Part shown: piece after piece, positions 1 to 7,219 of the stretch | How positions within the stretch are numbered: position 1 is the first letter of the stretch | Layout: each line of letters starts with the position of its first letter | Translations under genes and position numbers: made by a program | Assembly: GCA_002471345.1 (NCBI GenBank) | Contig: DKPS01000101.1 | Coordinates: 1-15,913 of the forward strand | Source of the DNA: Saprospiraceae bacterium UBA7328 | Lineage (GTDB): Bacteria > Bacteroidota > Bacteroidia > Chitinophagales > Saprospiraceae | DNA length: 15,913 nt | Direction of reading: 5' to 3' | Notes under the pieces: model-generated | The model's database searches: none | Seen by the model: only the letters and a program-made list of their open reading frames with translations | Told to the model about the DNA's origin: nothing

Positions 1-380
1 TCTTCTGCTGTTTTTTTCATTTTTTGCAGGACCATAGCTGATAGTTCTTGAGGTGTGTACTTTCTACCGTCTATATCTACTCTTACTGTATCATTATCAC
101 CTTTGACGATTTTGTACGCTGGATTTTTATCCCCAGCAGGCACTTCACTGTATCTCATACCCATATACCTTTTTATGGACGAGATTGTTTTGGTTGGATT
201 AGTGATAGCTTGTCTTTTGGCTGGATCACCTATTTTTCTTTCTCCACCATCTAGGAATGCAACTACAGAAGGCGTAGTACGTCTTCCTTCGTCATTAGGT
301 ATTACTACCGGCTCGTTGCCTTCCATTACGGCTACACAGCTGTTGGTCGTACCTAAGTCTATTCCGATTATTTTACCCAT
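1..380 (-). CDS. dnaK: Molecular chaperone DnaK (Hsp70), N-terminal part, runs off the window
   Basis: This is the first 126 codons of the cytoplasmic ATP-dependent chaperone DnaK, which with DnaJ and GrpE folds and rescues proteins. The gene reads leftwards and is cut by the window edge, so only the first part of the ATPase domain is present. The translation opens [20 protein letters not shown], the Hsp70 phosphate-binding signature (residues 6-17). It is followed by a TTPSVVAF block (35-42), by GDPAKRQA (51-58) and by a lysine at residue 70 where Hsp70 proteins carry the catalytic lysine. The ATG at 378-380 is the natural family start; no good ribosome binding site is visible, as is common in Bacteroidota. 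Upstream lies a cluster of TGACA/TGTCA elements that may be its heat-shock control region. The family call is certain; the rest of the gene cannot be judged. Confidence 0.98.
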   Translation of the reverse strand, partial: MGKIIGIDLGTTNSCVAVMEGNEPVVIPNDEGRRTTPSVVAFLDGGERKIGDPAKRQAITNPTKTISSIKRYMGMRYSEVPAGDKNPAYKIVKGDNDTVRVDIDGRKYTPQELSAMVLQKMKKTAE

Positions 381-453
381 TGATATGTTCTTTTTGCGTT
401 AATATAATTTCTTGTGAAGAATGAAGATCAATAGATATGCCAATGCCAAAGAG

Positions 454-520
454 TGACAATTGTGCAGATTTTCTGAGACGATATTGACAGAAAGCGGACT
501 GACAGAATGACATTTAGTCA
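454..520 (-). promoter_or_regulatory. Cluster of TGACA/TGTCA elements upstream of dnaK
   Basis: Read on the plus strand there is TGACAATTGTGCA (454-466, a near-palindrome), TGACAGAA twice (485-492 and 500-507, 15 bases apart) and TGACATTTAGTCA (508-520, a TGAC/GTCA inverted repeat). In the direction of dnaK this gives several TGTCA copies 74 to 140 bases before the start codon. Their number and arrangement suggest an operator or specialised promoter for the chaperone gene. It is not the CIRCE element (TTAGCACTC/GAGTGCTAA). The regulator is unknown. Confidence 0.4.
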
Positions 521-755
521 GATTGGTAGGTGAAAGTGGTCAGGAGTGAGGAGTCAGATAACATGGACCAGATCTTAGTGTATTAAAGGATAGCAGAAGA
601 TTACCAAGTCGTATTGTCGCAATCTAGATTACTACCTTGATGGAGGCCAATCAAATATTTCCGATGTTTTTAAAAGCCTTTGTACTCAAATTCTCAAAGA
701 TTATATATATCCACGTCTCAGTGACATTATGTTCAATCTTATCAATTTGCCCTTT

Positions 756-772
756 CTAGGGGTTTCCCCTAG
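756..772. repeat. Perfect GGGG/CCCC inverted repeat
   Basis: CTAGGGG-TTT-CCCCTAG: two perfect 7-base arms around a three-base loop, GC-rich in an AT-rich background. No T-run follows on either strand, so it is not a normal terminator. It could be a protein-binding palindrome or a structured RNA element. Confidence 0.5.
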
Positions 773-851
773 TCTCAAAATGCGGTTATACCACGACATG
801 AGCAAGGTAGAAGTGCGCTTATCTTTGGATTGTCAATAACGATTGGCAACG

Positions 852-868
852 ATGATATACTATATCAT
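852..868. repeat. 17-base palindrome, operator-like
   Basis: ATGATATACTATATCAT: 8-base arms that are exact inverted copies around a single C. The size and symmetry suit a dimeric repressor site. It lies 53 bases before the ATG of the unassigned 44-codon frame at 922-1056. No regulator can be named. Confidence 0.4.
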
Positions 869-1112
869 TTATGAGATTCAGTTAGTTAAAAGTTTAAGAA
901 AGATTTAGAGAGGTCCGTGACATGCTCGACATACCAATATACGCATCTTACGGGAATACTTACATCAATCACACATATACCACAGAGCATGTGATGGATC
1001 TCCAAAATCTACTAGTATATTATCTCAAAACAACGACGAAAAAAATTCAGTTATAAATTTTAGATACGGATCGCAAAAAGTTGTAATCCATAAAATTCAG
1101 CCAAGGTGATTT

Positions 1113-1144
1113 AAAGATCATTTCGATTTATCGGGATGATCTTT
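1113..1144. terminator. Terminator-like hairpin downstream of the endonuclease gene
   Basis: The arms AAAGATCAT (1113-1121) and ATGATCTTT (1136-1144) pair perfectly, and the inner bases add two G-T pairs and a CG/CG pair around an ATTTAT loop. It sits 25 bases beyond the stop of the minus-strand endonuclease gene. The T-rich tail (TTTTCTCTTTT) is on the plus strand; on the minus strand only TTTAAAT follows. It may end transcripts from both sides, or a plus-strand small RNA. Confidence 0.5.
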
Positions 1145-1169
1145 TCTCTTTTATGGAATATTGAAATGC

Positions 1170-2243
1170 TTATTTTTGAATAATGAGACGGCTCAAATAG
1201 AATTTCCCGTTTTTATCTCTTACCATTAAGTTATATAATCCAAGAGGCAAATTTAAATCTATATGCAGGGTGTGATCTTGTACATCGTCAATTGAATAAA
1301 CTGTAGCCCCGTTGTAATCATAGATATCAATATTCTTTATTTCAATAGGGCTTGTTATTGAAATTCGCCCTGTACTTGGATTTGGAACAATCAGAATTGG
1401 TCCATTTTCTGATAACTCGACAGTAGGAACTGTTCTTTCTTCACATTGCAAGTTCAAATTAGCGCAATAACTTCGTAAGGTTATGCTACAATCCATTACA
1501 AATGGGTTGGTTTTTCCATCTTGGACCTCAGCTATTAGCTCTGAAAATCTCATTTCATCTAAATTAGGAGGGTCTTGAACATGCCATCTGCATAGATCTT
1601 CTCTCATAGATTCGAAGTAATTTGGATCCGCGGCGATTGCTTCTTCTTCATACATAGTAAAAAAGTAAAAAACGGCCCTTGCTATATCTCCTTTTACAGA
1701 TTCTCTTGGTTCAAAATCACCAATAATAAATCCACTACTGGTCACAAAACTGTCTAATTCACTGTATTCGTTAATGTGCTCAGTAGGAATATCAAAAGTA
1801 GCCCCTTCTTTTCGAAACCATTTTTTAGTCACATCATCGTCTATTTCTTTAAATGGATGATTGAGTCTCGATGAGTTTACATTTGATTTTGAGGGCTTAA
1901 GATGGTGTAGATCACTAAATGCATTTCCATCTGATGCTCCTTTGCTTCGAGGATATATGTGCTCCGTATTGATACCATTTTCAAATGTCCATGACCTAGA
2001 GGGTGCATTTTCTGGCAAATAAATTTTGAAGCCTGTATATATCCCTTCAATTGTATCTTTTTGCAATTGTAAGTTTTCATACATATACTCTCGTGCATTG
2101 GAATAATTGAGGACAGTAGCAGGTTTATATTCTCTTGCTAACTCTGAAAGCAATTCTTCTCCATTAAGACCAGGAAGAATAATGTCTTGAGCATCTGATA
2201 TCTGAAATACGAATAGGAGAAGGTATAAATGTATATGTTTCAC
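1170..2243 (-). CDS. Secreted endonuclease I family nuclease with a T9SS sorting domain
   Basis: A 357-residue nuclease of the endonuclease I family (EndA/NucM, His-Me finger type), which cuts DNA or RNA outside the cell. Residues 1-18 are a signal peptide (hydrophobic LYLLLFVFQ, cleavage near SDA-Q). The catalytic region has EHIYPRS (94-100), DLHHLKPS (111-118), the N123/R126/N128 cluster and KGDIARAVFYF (184-194), and closes with NPFV (247-250). Cysteines 252, 260 and 267 may form a disulfide. Residues about 280-357, from VPNPSTGRISI to a short basic end SRLIIQK, match a type A sorting domain of the type IX secretion system, so the enzyme is probably released to or held on the cell surface. 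The start is GTG at 2243; an in-frame TAA lies just upstream and no ATG is available. It stands alone, divergent from the sigma factor gene. Scavenging of nucleic acid is the likely role. Confidence 0.93.
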   Translation of the reverse strand: MKHIHLYLLLFVFQISDAQDIILPGLNGEELLSELAREYKPATVLNYSNAREYMYENLQLQKDTIEGIYTGFKIYLPENAPSRSWTFENGINTEHIYPRSKGASDGNAFSDLHHLKPSKSNVNSSRLNHPFKEIDDDVTKKWFRKEGATFDIPTEHINEYSELDSFVTSSGFIIGDFEPRESVKGDIARAVFYFFTMYEEEAIAADPNYFESMREDLCRWHVQDPPNLDEMRFSELIAEVQDGKTNPFVMDCSITLRSYCANLNLQCEERTVPTVELSENGPILIVPNPSTGRISITSPIEIKNIDIYDYNGATVYSIDDVQDHTLHIDLNLPLGLYNLMVRDKNGKFYLSRLIIQK

Positions 2244-2247
2244 CTTG

Positions 2248-2255
2248 CAAACATA
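2248..2255 (-). promoter_or_regulatory. Possible -7 promoter box of the endonuclease gene
   Basis: On the minus strand TATGTTTG matches the Bacteroidota -7 consensus TAnnTTTG exactly and ends only four bases before the GTG start. If it is used, the transcript would begin at or next to the start codon, giving a leaderless mRNA. No TTG box is at the expected spacing (the nearest is 27 bases away), so the call is weak. Confidence 0.3.
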
Positions 2256-2436
2256 TTTAAATTATTTGTAATATGATTTTGTCAACTAAGAGCTTCTACT
2301 TTCTTTAAGTTTAATTTTGTTTAGAATGAAATACACTTGTTAAATACAATTAATAAGGAGGCCTAATAATCTTCTCAATCCAACTTTCTTCCTAATTTTA
2401 CAATATTCCTCTGTGATATCTAAGTTAATGAACACG

Positions 2437-3009
2437 ATGACTGATCTCGAATTATGGCAAAATATCAAGGCAGGTGACAGACAGTCATTTTCTATTGCTT
2501 ATAATCAAAATATAGATCAGCTCATTAAATATGGCAGCAGATTTACTCAGGATGCTTCTTTAGTTGAAGATTGTTTACATGATCTTTTTGTCTACGTATG
2601 GCAAAATAGAGAGAAGCTGAGTGACACAGATTCTATTAGAAATTATCTCATGGTGTCCCTTCGTAGGAGCATTATAAAAAAAGCCAAAAAAGTCTCTCAA
2701 TCTCAAAATGAGATCAATGATCATGACACGGCATTTGGGACTGAGCTTTCGATTGAAGATATATTGGCCCAAACAGAAATGGATGCAGAGCGTGCAGAAA
2801 AGATAAAAAGAGCTTTTGACCAGTTGTCAGCAAGACAAAAAGAAGCCATTTACCTAAAATATTATAATGACAAGGACTATGAAGATATATGTGAAGTGTT
2901 AGATATATCTTATCAATCAGCACGAAATCTTGTGTCTTCAGGGATAAAGAAGTTAAGAGATGTCATGTCATTAGCAATTGTGTTAATGTCTTGGCTATTT
3001 TGGTCATAG
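2437..3009 (+). CDS. ECF-type RNA polymerase sigma factor
   Basis: A 190-residue sigma-70 factor of the extracytoplasmic function class, which directs RNA polymerase to a small set of promoters when its anti-sigma factor lets go. Region 2 spans about residues 22-85, with the polymerase-binding segment DCLHDLFVYVWQNREK (45-60). Region 4 spans about 125-175, with LSARQKEAIYLKYYNDKDYEDI and the helix-turn-helix DISYQSARNLVSSGIKKLR. The end is hydrophobic (LAIVLMSWLFWS). I chose the ATG at 2437 because MTDLELWQNIKAGD matches the usual opening of this group; an ATG at 2428 and a GTG at 2413 are also in frame. The genes after it encode a lipoprotein, a FecR protein and an STN-type receptor, so this is the output of a FecI-FecR-FecA-like signalling chain. 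It may also control its own cassette. Confidence 0.93.
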   Translation: MTDLELWQNIKAGDRQSFSIAYNQNIDQLIKYGSRFTQDASLVEDCLHDLFVYVWQNREKLSDTDSIRNYLMVSLRRSIIKKAKKVSQSQNEINDHDTAFGTELSIEDILAQTEMDAERAEKIKRAFDQLSARQKEAIYLKYYNDKDYEDICEVLDISYQSARNLVSSGIKKLRDVMSLAIVLMSWLFWS

Positions 3010-3081
3010 CGAAAAAAAATGATGTGCTTATGAGTACAAACCCTTAAGAAAAGTCTTAAAGGAATAGTAGATGTAAAAAAG

Positions 3082-3555
3082 ATGTGTAAAAGCCTGATTA
3101 AATATGGATGTTTTGTGGCATTTTTCATGATGACCACAATCTCTTGTGATAAAGAGAATTCTGTAGGTTTTATTGATACAGAGTTGGCTTTATATTTTGA
3201 ACGGTTTGCAGAAGAAGGATCACTTAGAGGAATCGAAGTGAATTATGAATCTTATGAAGTAGAAGGATTTATTCAAAGTATAGGAGAAGGAAATGTGGTA
3301 GGACAATGCAGTCATACAGAAGAATCTCCTAATGCTGTAATCATTGATCCTTTACTTTGGCAAAGAGCATCTGAGAGTAAGAGAGAACAAGTGATTTTTC
3401 ATGAATTGGGTCATTGTTATCTACAAAGAGGACATGATGACTCAAAGGATGGAAATGGAGTATGTATGAGTATCATGCATAGTAGCACTGACATCTGCTC
3501 ACTTAACTATGCACAGAATAGAGATTATTATCTCGATGAACTTTTTAAAAACTAA
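3082..3555 (+). CDS. Small lipoprotein with a HExxH metallopeptidase motif
   Basis: A 157-residue protein with a lipoprotein signal peptide: MCKSLIKYG, a hydrophobic stretch, then TTIS-C with the lipidated cysteine at residue 22. It should therefore be anchored in the outer or inner membrane. Residues 107-118 read HELGHCYLQRGH, an HExxH zinc site with a third histidine six residues on, followed by the acidic DDSKDG stretch, CMSIMHSS (128-135) and YYLDELF (149-155). From memory this HELGHC...SIM...YYLDELF pattern recurs in small Bacteroidota lipoproteins annotated as putative metallopeptidases; I know of no proven activity. Cysteines 76, 112, 128 and 139 could form disulfides. The spacing differs from the metzincin HExxHxxGxxH. 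It lies 72 bases after the sigma gene and 26 before the FecR start, so it is probably co-transcribed with the signalling genes. Its substrate is unknown. Confidence 0.8.
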   Translation: MCKSLIKYGCFVAFFMMTTISCDKENSVGFIDTELALYFERFAEEGSLRGIEVNYESYEVEGFIQSIGEGNVVGQCSHTEESPNAVIIDPLLWQRASESKREQVIFHELGHCYLQRGHDDSKDGNGVCMSIMHSSTDICSLNYAQNRDYYLDELFKN

Positions 3556-3581
3556 CAGGTACTTGAGTGTACTCAACAGTC

Positions 3582-4547
3582 ATGAATGACAATAATTTAC
3601 AATTAGATTTTTTATCACTTGCTGAAGAGCAACGTTTTATCTCTTGGGTAAAAGATGGAACAGATGCTTCTAAATGGGAACAATGGTTAAAAGATCATCC
3701 TGATCAAACAGCAAAAGTGGAAGAGGCAAAGGAGTTAGTCAATACATTCCAATTCAAAGAGTTTGCAGTTTCTATTGATAAAAGCAAATTGTGGGATCGT
3801 ATTGAGCAAAGTACAGATGCTAAAGAAATTTTACTTGAGCAGAGTACGGACAATGTAAAGAAACTCTGGAGACGTTCTTTTATAGGTATAGCTGCAAGTG
3901 TAGCGGTGTTAGTGGCGGCTGTTTTTCTAATGAGCGACAATATGACTATAGTCACTCCCAATGCAGAGAATATGGTTCACACTTTACCAGATAACTCTAT
4001 CATATCTATAAATGCGGGCTCTGAAGTGGTTTACGACAAAAACAGGTGGGAAACGAATAGAAAGGTCAATTTAAGTGGTGAAGCGTTTTTTGAAGTTGAG
4101 AAAGGATCCACATTTACAGTAATTACAGAAAATGGAAATGTCCAAGTATTGGGCACAAAGTTTAATGTACATAGTAGAGGAGGTTCATTTCTAGTAAAAT
4201 GTACAGAAGGAAGAGTAGAAGTGACTTCAAAAGGAAGTAAAGAAATTCTTAATGCCGGAGATGTTGTAGAGCTCAATGATAATAGCCTAGAAAAAATACC
4301 TTTCCAAGCTAAAATCGATTGGAGACAAAGTTCTTACTCTTACAGAGAATCAACTATGGGGACAGTATTTGAAGAAATAGAAAGACAATTTGACGTAAAA
4401 ATCAATGCTAATTCTGAAGTAAAGAGTTTGATATACAATGGATCATTAGAAACTAAGGACCTTAAAAAGGCAATTTACATGGTGACATGGCCTATGAGTC
4501 TAGATTACAGTATCGACGGTAAAATAGTAGAAATAGTAAAGAAATAG
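3582..4547 (+). CDS. FecR-family anti-sigma factor
   Basis: A 321-residue inner-membrane protein that holds the sigma factor and relays a signal from the outer-membrane receptor. Residues about 10-85 are the cytoplasmic sigma-binding part (FISWVKDGTDASKWEQWLKDHPD). One membrane helix is at about 99-118 (FIGIAASVAVLVAAVFLM), preceded by basic KKLWRR. The periplasmic FecR domain runs about 125-235 (LPDNSIISINAGS, GEAFFEVEKG, VQVLGTKFNV, GRVEV, AGDVVEL). The C-terminal DUF4974-type domain, about 260-318, probably meets the STN domain of the receptor. I chose ATG 3582 (MNDNNLQLDFL); a GTG at 3567 would add five residues. The stop overlaps the next gene's start by one base (TAGTG), so FecR and receptor are likely translated in a coupled way. 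Confidence 0.93.
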   Translation: MNDNNLQLDFLSLAEEQRFISWVKDGTDASKWEQWLKDHPDQTAKVEEAKELVNTFQFKEFAVSIDKSKLWDRIEQSTDAKEILLEQSTDNVKKLWRRSFIGIAASVAVLVAAVFLMSDNMTIVTPNAENMVHTLPDNSIISINAGSEVVYDKNRWETNRKVNLSGEAFFEVEKGSTFTVITENGNVQVLGTKFNVHSRGGSFLVKCTEGRVEVTSKGSKEILNAGDVVELNDNSLEKIPFQAKIDWRQSSYSYRESTMGTVFEEIERQFDVKINANSEVKSLIYNGSLETKDLKKAIYMVTWPMSLDYSIDGKIVEIVKK

Positions 4548-7219
4548 TGCCACATAACCGGTTAGTACCTTTCTTGATTTTTTATATAGTAGGAATCTCA
4601 TTAGATGCCCAAAACGAAGTATTCCAATTTGAATGTAATAAAGAGGAGAACTTAGAATCTGCTCTGGAAAGATTTGGGAAAAAATATGATGTAAAACTGA
4701 GCTATCCAGCGTACATTCTAGACCAGATTTATCCTGGTTCAGTTAGTTTAGAGTCTAACTCACTTGAAGAATTATTTACCCTCACTCTTCAACCTTCTGA
4801 TATTGAGTATCAGGTCTTAGATGGGAAGAAAGTACTGCTGAGAAAGGTGAATCATTATAAAATGAATCTCATTGATCTAGAAGAATTCATTGATATAAGT
4901 GGGACGATAAGGGGAGAAAAGGGAAAATTTTTGGATTATGCTACTGTATCTATTCCTTCCCTCCAAGTAGGGACATATACTGATGAATATGGAAAATATA
5001 GATTGCTTGTAGATGCCACTGCTTTGGAAGAAAAAGTGGTATTCTCATACATCGGGTATGAATCCTCTGATCTAAAGGTTAAAGACCTAGTTAATTTAAA
5101 CAAAATTGTCCTTTCTCCATCAGTAGAAAAAATAGAAGAGATTACGGTTTCTGGGCAAAAACCAATTGTCATTATCAATCAACTGAGTGCCAGTACGGAG
5201 CTTAGAATTTCGAATCTTTTGTCAGTAGGGAGTAGCACTATTCAAGGTAATGATGTCCTTAGAAAACTGCAATTCCTACCAGGCATAGCGGCTACAGACG
5301 ATAAAAGTAGCTCTATAAGTATCAGAGGTGCAGATGACTCCGAAACTTTAGTACTTATTGATGGTATTCCAATTTACAAAACAGATCATTTCTATGGTAT
5401 TTTTGGTAATATAAATGGAAGCTATGTCAATGACGTGACGCTTTATAAAAATGAATTACCTATAAATCAATCGGGTAAATCTGGAGGGTTAGTATCCATG
5501 TCATCTCCCCAAAGTGTAAATCAAGTAGCAGGAATCGCTGAAATTGATTTGTTGAATAGTTCACTTAGTTTAGGTGTGCCCCTTAGTAAGAACTGGAATT
5601 TTTTAGTTGCTGGCCGAGCATCATATAATAATGTTGCTAATGCTGGTTTTTTTGAGAAAGATGCTGATTTGAGCGGTATTGACGAGACTGATTTTAATAG
5701 AGCCACTATTCTTGGTGTTACGCCATCTTTTGATTTTTACGATCTTAATGGGAAACTGTCATACAAGTCTGAAAAACTAAATGTTAATGCAAATTTCTTC
5801 AAAAGTTATGATGTATTAGCTTCAACATTTGAAAATAGCTTTACTGCACGAGGACCAAGAGGCTCTAATCGAAGAATTACAGTAGAAGAGTCATTCGCTA
5901 ATGATGAATCATGGCAGAATGATGGTGCAAGTTTTAATTTGTTTGCTTCTCTTCCTCGACAATGGTCATTGTCTTCTACATCCTATTATTCTCAATATAA
6001 GGATAGCAACGTTCTTTCTTTTTCCATCTCAGATGACAGGAATTTGAATCCTACAAATACTTCGATTGAGAATCAGAATCAAAATCAAATACGAGACTGG
6101 TCGAGTACATTTATGGCCACAAAATCAATTAATAAAACGAAAATATCCTTTGGGACAAAATACACCGATCATCAGAACATGTTGAATCTGGGACAAAATG
6201 GAAGGAGTCTTTTGAATAATAATCAGCAGAGTATAGAGAAAGGTGCTTTTGCTTCTATTAATCATTCTTTTTTAAGAAATTTTACGGTAAATGCGGGAAT
6301 TAGAGCAACTCATTATGATCGCACTGATGAGATATATTATTCCCCGCAATTGGCATTGTCTTACAAACCCTTCAATAATTTCAACCTTAAAGCATCTGCT
6401 TCTAAAAATTACCAATACGTAAGAGAATTGACCTATAGTAATCGATTTGGGGAAGAGGTAGAGGTTTTTGTCCTGAGTGACGGAATAAGGTTGTCAGTTG
6501 GATCATCAGATAACTACATGATTGGGGGAGTTTACAAGAAAGATAATTGGTTGATAGATCTAGAGATCTATCATATTGATCGAGATAATGTCTTGAATTT
6601 TACTTCATTTTTGCCAGAGCTTGTCAATAATGATGCACCGTCTATTAATGCTCAATTTGAATTACTAAGTGGAAATGGTCAGACTCAAGGAATGGACCTA
6701 ATGGCTGCATATCAATCAAAAAAGTATGCCGGTATTCTTTCTTATACATTAAGTAAATCAGAGAATAGCTTTCCAGGAATATTTAAGAATAAGCCCTTTC
6801 CTTCTCAAGATGATAGACGTCACCAATTATCATTTACTAATACTTATAAATATTCGGATTGGGATTTTTCAGCTAATGCTGTTTATTCTAGTGGTAGGAA
6901 TTATACAGATCTCAGTATCCTATCTACAGGAGATGATAAAAGAAATAATAATCCAAGAAATTTTCAAAACAGACTTCCGCACTATATGCGATTTGATTTG
7001 TCTACAGATTATCGATTTACAATAGGAAAGAATAAAGCCAAAATAGGAGCTTCCGTTTTGAATGTTTTGGATAGATCAAATGTAAAATATTTGCAGTTTA
7101 CAGCAAGGTTGCAAGTGGAGCAAATTGATAATGGGAAGAAACCTAAACAAACTGTTTTGGGTACGGCAACTAATCAATTAGGAAGAACTTTTAACCTTAA
7201 CTTTGGAATAGAATTCTAG
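4547..7219 (+). CDS. TonB-dependent outer-membrane receptor with STN signalling domain
   Basis: An 890-residue outer-membrane receptor that imports a ligand with TonB energy and signals its presence to FecR. Residues 1-22 are a signal peptide (LVPFLIFYIVGISLDAQ). An STN domain (about 26-100) is the part that touches FecR. A carboxypeptidase-D-like regulatory domain follows (about 117-190: ISGTIRG, TYTDEYGKYRL, FSYIGYES). The plug is at about 205-320 (NDVLRKLQFLPGI, SISIRGADDSETLVLIDGIPIY, SGGLVSM). The rest is a beta-barrel ending in the aromatic NFGIEF. The start is GTG at 4547, the base shared with the FecR stop; no better start precedes the signal peptide. There is no SusD partner, so a polysaccharide system is unlikely. 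Iron chelates or another small ligand are possible, but the sequence does not show the substrate. The gene ends tail to tail with argH. Confidence 0.93.
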   Translation: MPHNRLVPFLIFYIVGISLDAQNEVFQFECNKEENLESALERFGKKYDVKLSYPAYILDQIYPGSVSLESNSLEELFTLTLQPSDIEYQVLDGKKVLLRKVNHYKMNLIDLEEFIDISGTIRGEKGKFLDYATVSIPSLQVGTYTDEYGKYRLLVDATALEEKVVFSYIGYESSDLKVKDLVNLNKIVLSPSVEKIEEITVSGQKPIVIINQLSASTELRISNLLSVGSSTIQGNDVLRKLQFLPGIAATDDKSSSISIRGADDSETLVLIDGIPIYKTDHFYGIFGNINGSYVNDVTLYKNELPINQSGKSGGLVSMSSPQSVNQVAGIAEIDLLNSSLSLGVPLSKNWNFLVAGRASYNNVANAGFFEKDADLSGIDETDFNRATILGVTPSFDFYDLNGKLSYKSEKLNVNANFFKSYDVLASTFENSFTARGPRGSNRRITVEESFANDESWQNDGASFNLFASLPRQWSLSSTSYYSQYKDSNVLSFSISDDRNLNPTNTSIENQNQNQIRDWSSTFMATKSINKTKISFGTKYTDHQNMLNLGQNGRSLLNNNQQSIEKGAFASINHSFLRNFTVNAGIRATHYDRTDEIYYSPQLALSYKPFNNFNLKASASKNYQYVRELTYSNRFGEEVEVFVLSDGIRLSVGSSDNYMIGGVYKKDNWLIDLEIYHIDRDNVLNFTSFLPELVNNDAPSINAQFELLSGNGQTQGMDLMAAYQSKKYAGILSYTLSKSENSFPGIFKNKPFPSQDDRRHQLSFTNTYKYSDWDFSANAVYSSGRNYTDLSILSTGDDKRNNNPRNFQNRLPHYMRFDLSTDYRFTIGKNKAKIGASVLNVLDRSNVKYLQFTARLQVEQIDNGKKPKQTVLGTATNQLGRTFNLNFGIEF

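Larger units (their letters stand above)
381..1169. other. Gene-poor stretch between dnaK and the endonuclease gene
   Basis: About 790 bases without a recognisable gene on either strand. From left to right it holds the dnaK leader with a cluster of TGACA elements (454-520), a short purine-rich repeat AGGAGTGAGGAGT (542-554), a perfect GGGG/CCCC hairpin (756-772), a 17-base palindrome (852-868), an open frame of 44 codons on the plus strand (922-1056, starting MLDIPIYASYG, no recognised family), and a terminator-like hairpin (1113-1144). Other short open frames, 640-759 (39 codons) and 729-839 (36 codons), look accidental. I see no tRNA. A small plus-strand transcript ending at the hairpin is possible but unproven. 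Confidence 0.6.

Noticed and set aside
48..402. Two plus-strand open frames at the left end
   Set aside because: They lie opposite the clear dnaK reading frame and have no resemblance to known proteins; they are shadows.
542..554. AGGAGTGAGGAGT direct repeat
   Set aside because: Only two units of six bases; too short to call a repeat element without genome-wide counts.
640..759. 39-codon plus-strand frame (MEANQIFPMF...) in the gene-poor stretch
   Set aside because: It is short and hydrophobic, ends inside the CTAGGGG hairpin and has no family resemblance, promoter or terminator of its own; chance is the simpler explanation.
729..839. 36-codon plus-strand frame overlapping the GGGG/CCCC hairpin
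   Set aside because: Too short, overlaps the previous frame and has no supporting signal.
2355..2361. AAGGAGG, a perfect Shine-Dalgarno-like sequence before the sigma factor gene
   Set aside because: No start codon follows at a useful distance, the gene starts about 75 bases further on, and Bacteroidota rarely use such sites.
2413..2436. Longer N-terminus of the sigma factor from GTG 2413 or ATG 2428
   Set aside because: The extra residues do not match the family, whose proteins begin close to the DLELW segment; ATG 2437 fits better, though 2428 cannot be excluded.
2575..3137. Minus-strand frames of 65-74 codons across the sigma factor gene
   Set aside because: They are antisense to a well-supported gene and show no domain.
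3567..3581. GTG start five codons upstream of the FecR ATG
   Set aside because: An ATG is available at 3582 and the added residues carry no recognised feature.
6810..7025. 71-codon plus-strand frame inside the receptor gene
   Set aside because: It is a shifted reading of the beta-barrel region, which continues intact to its proper end.
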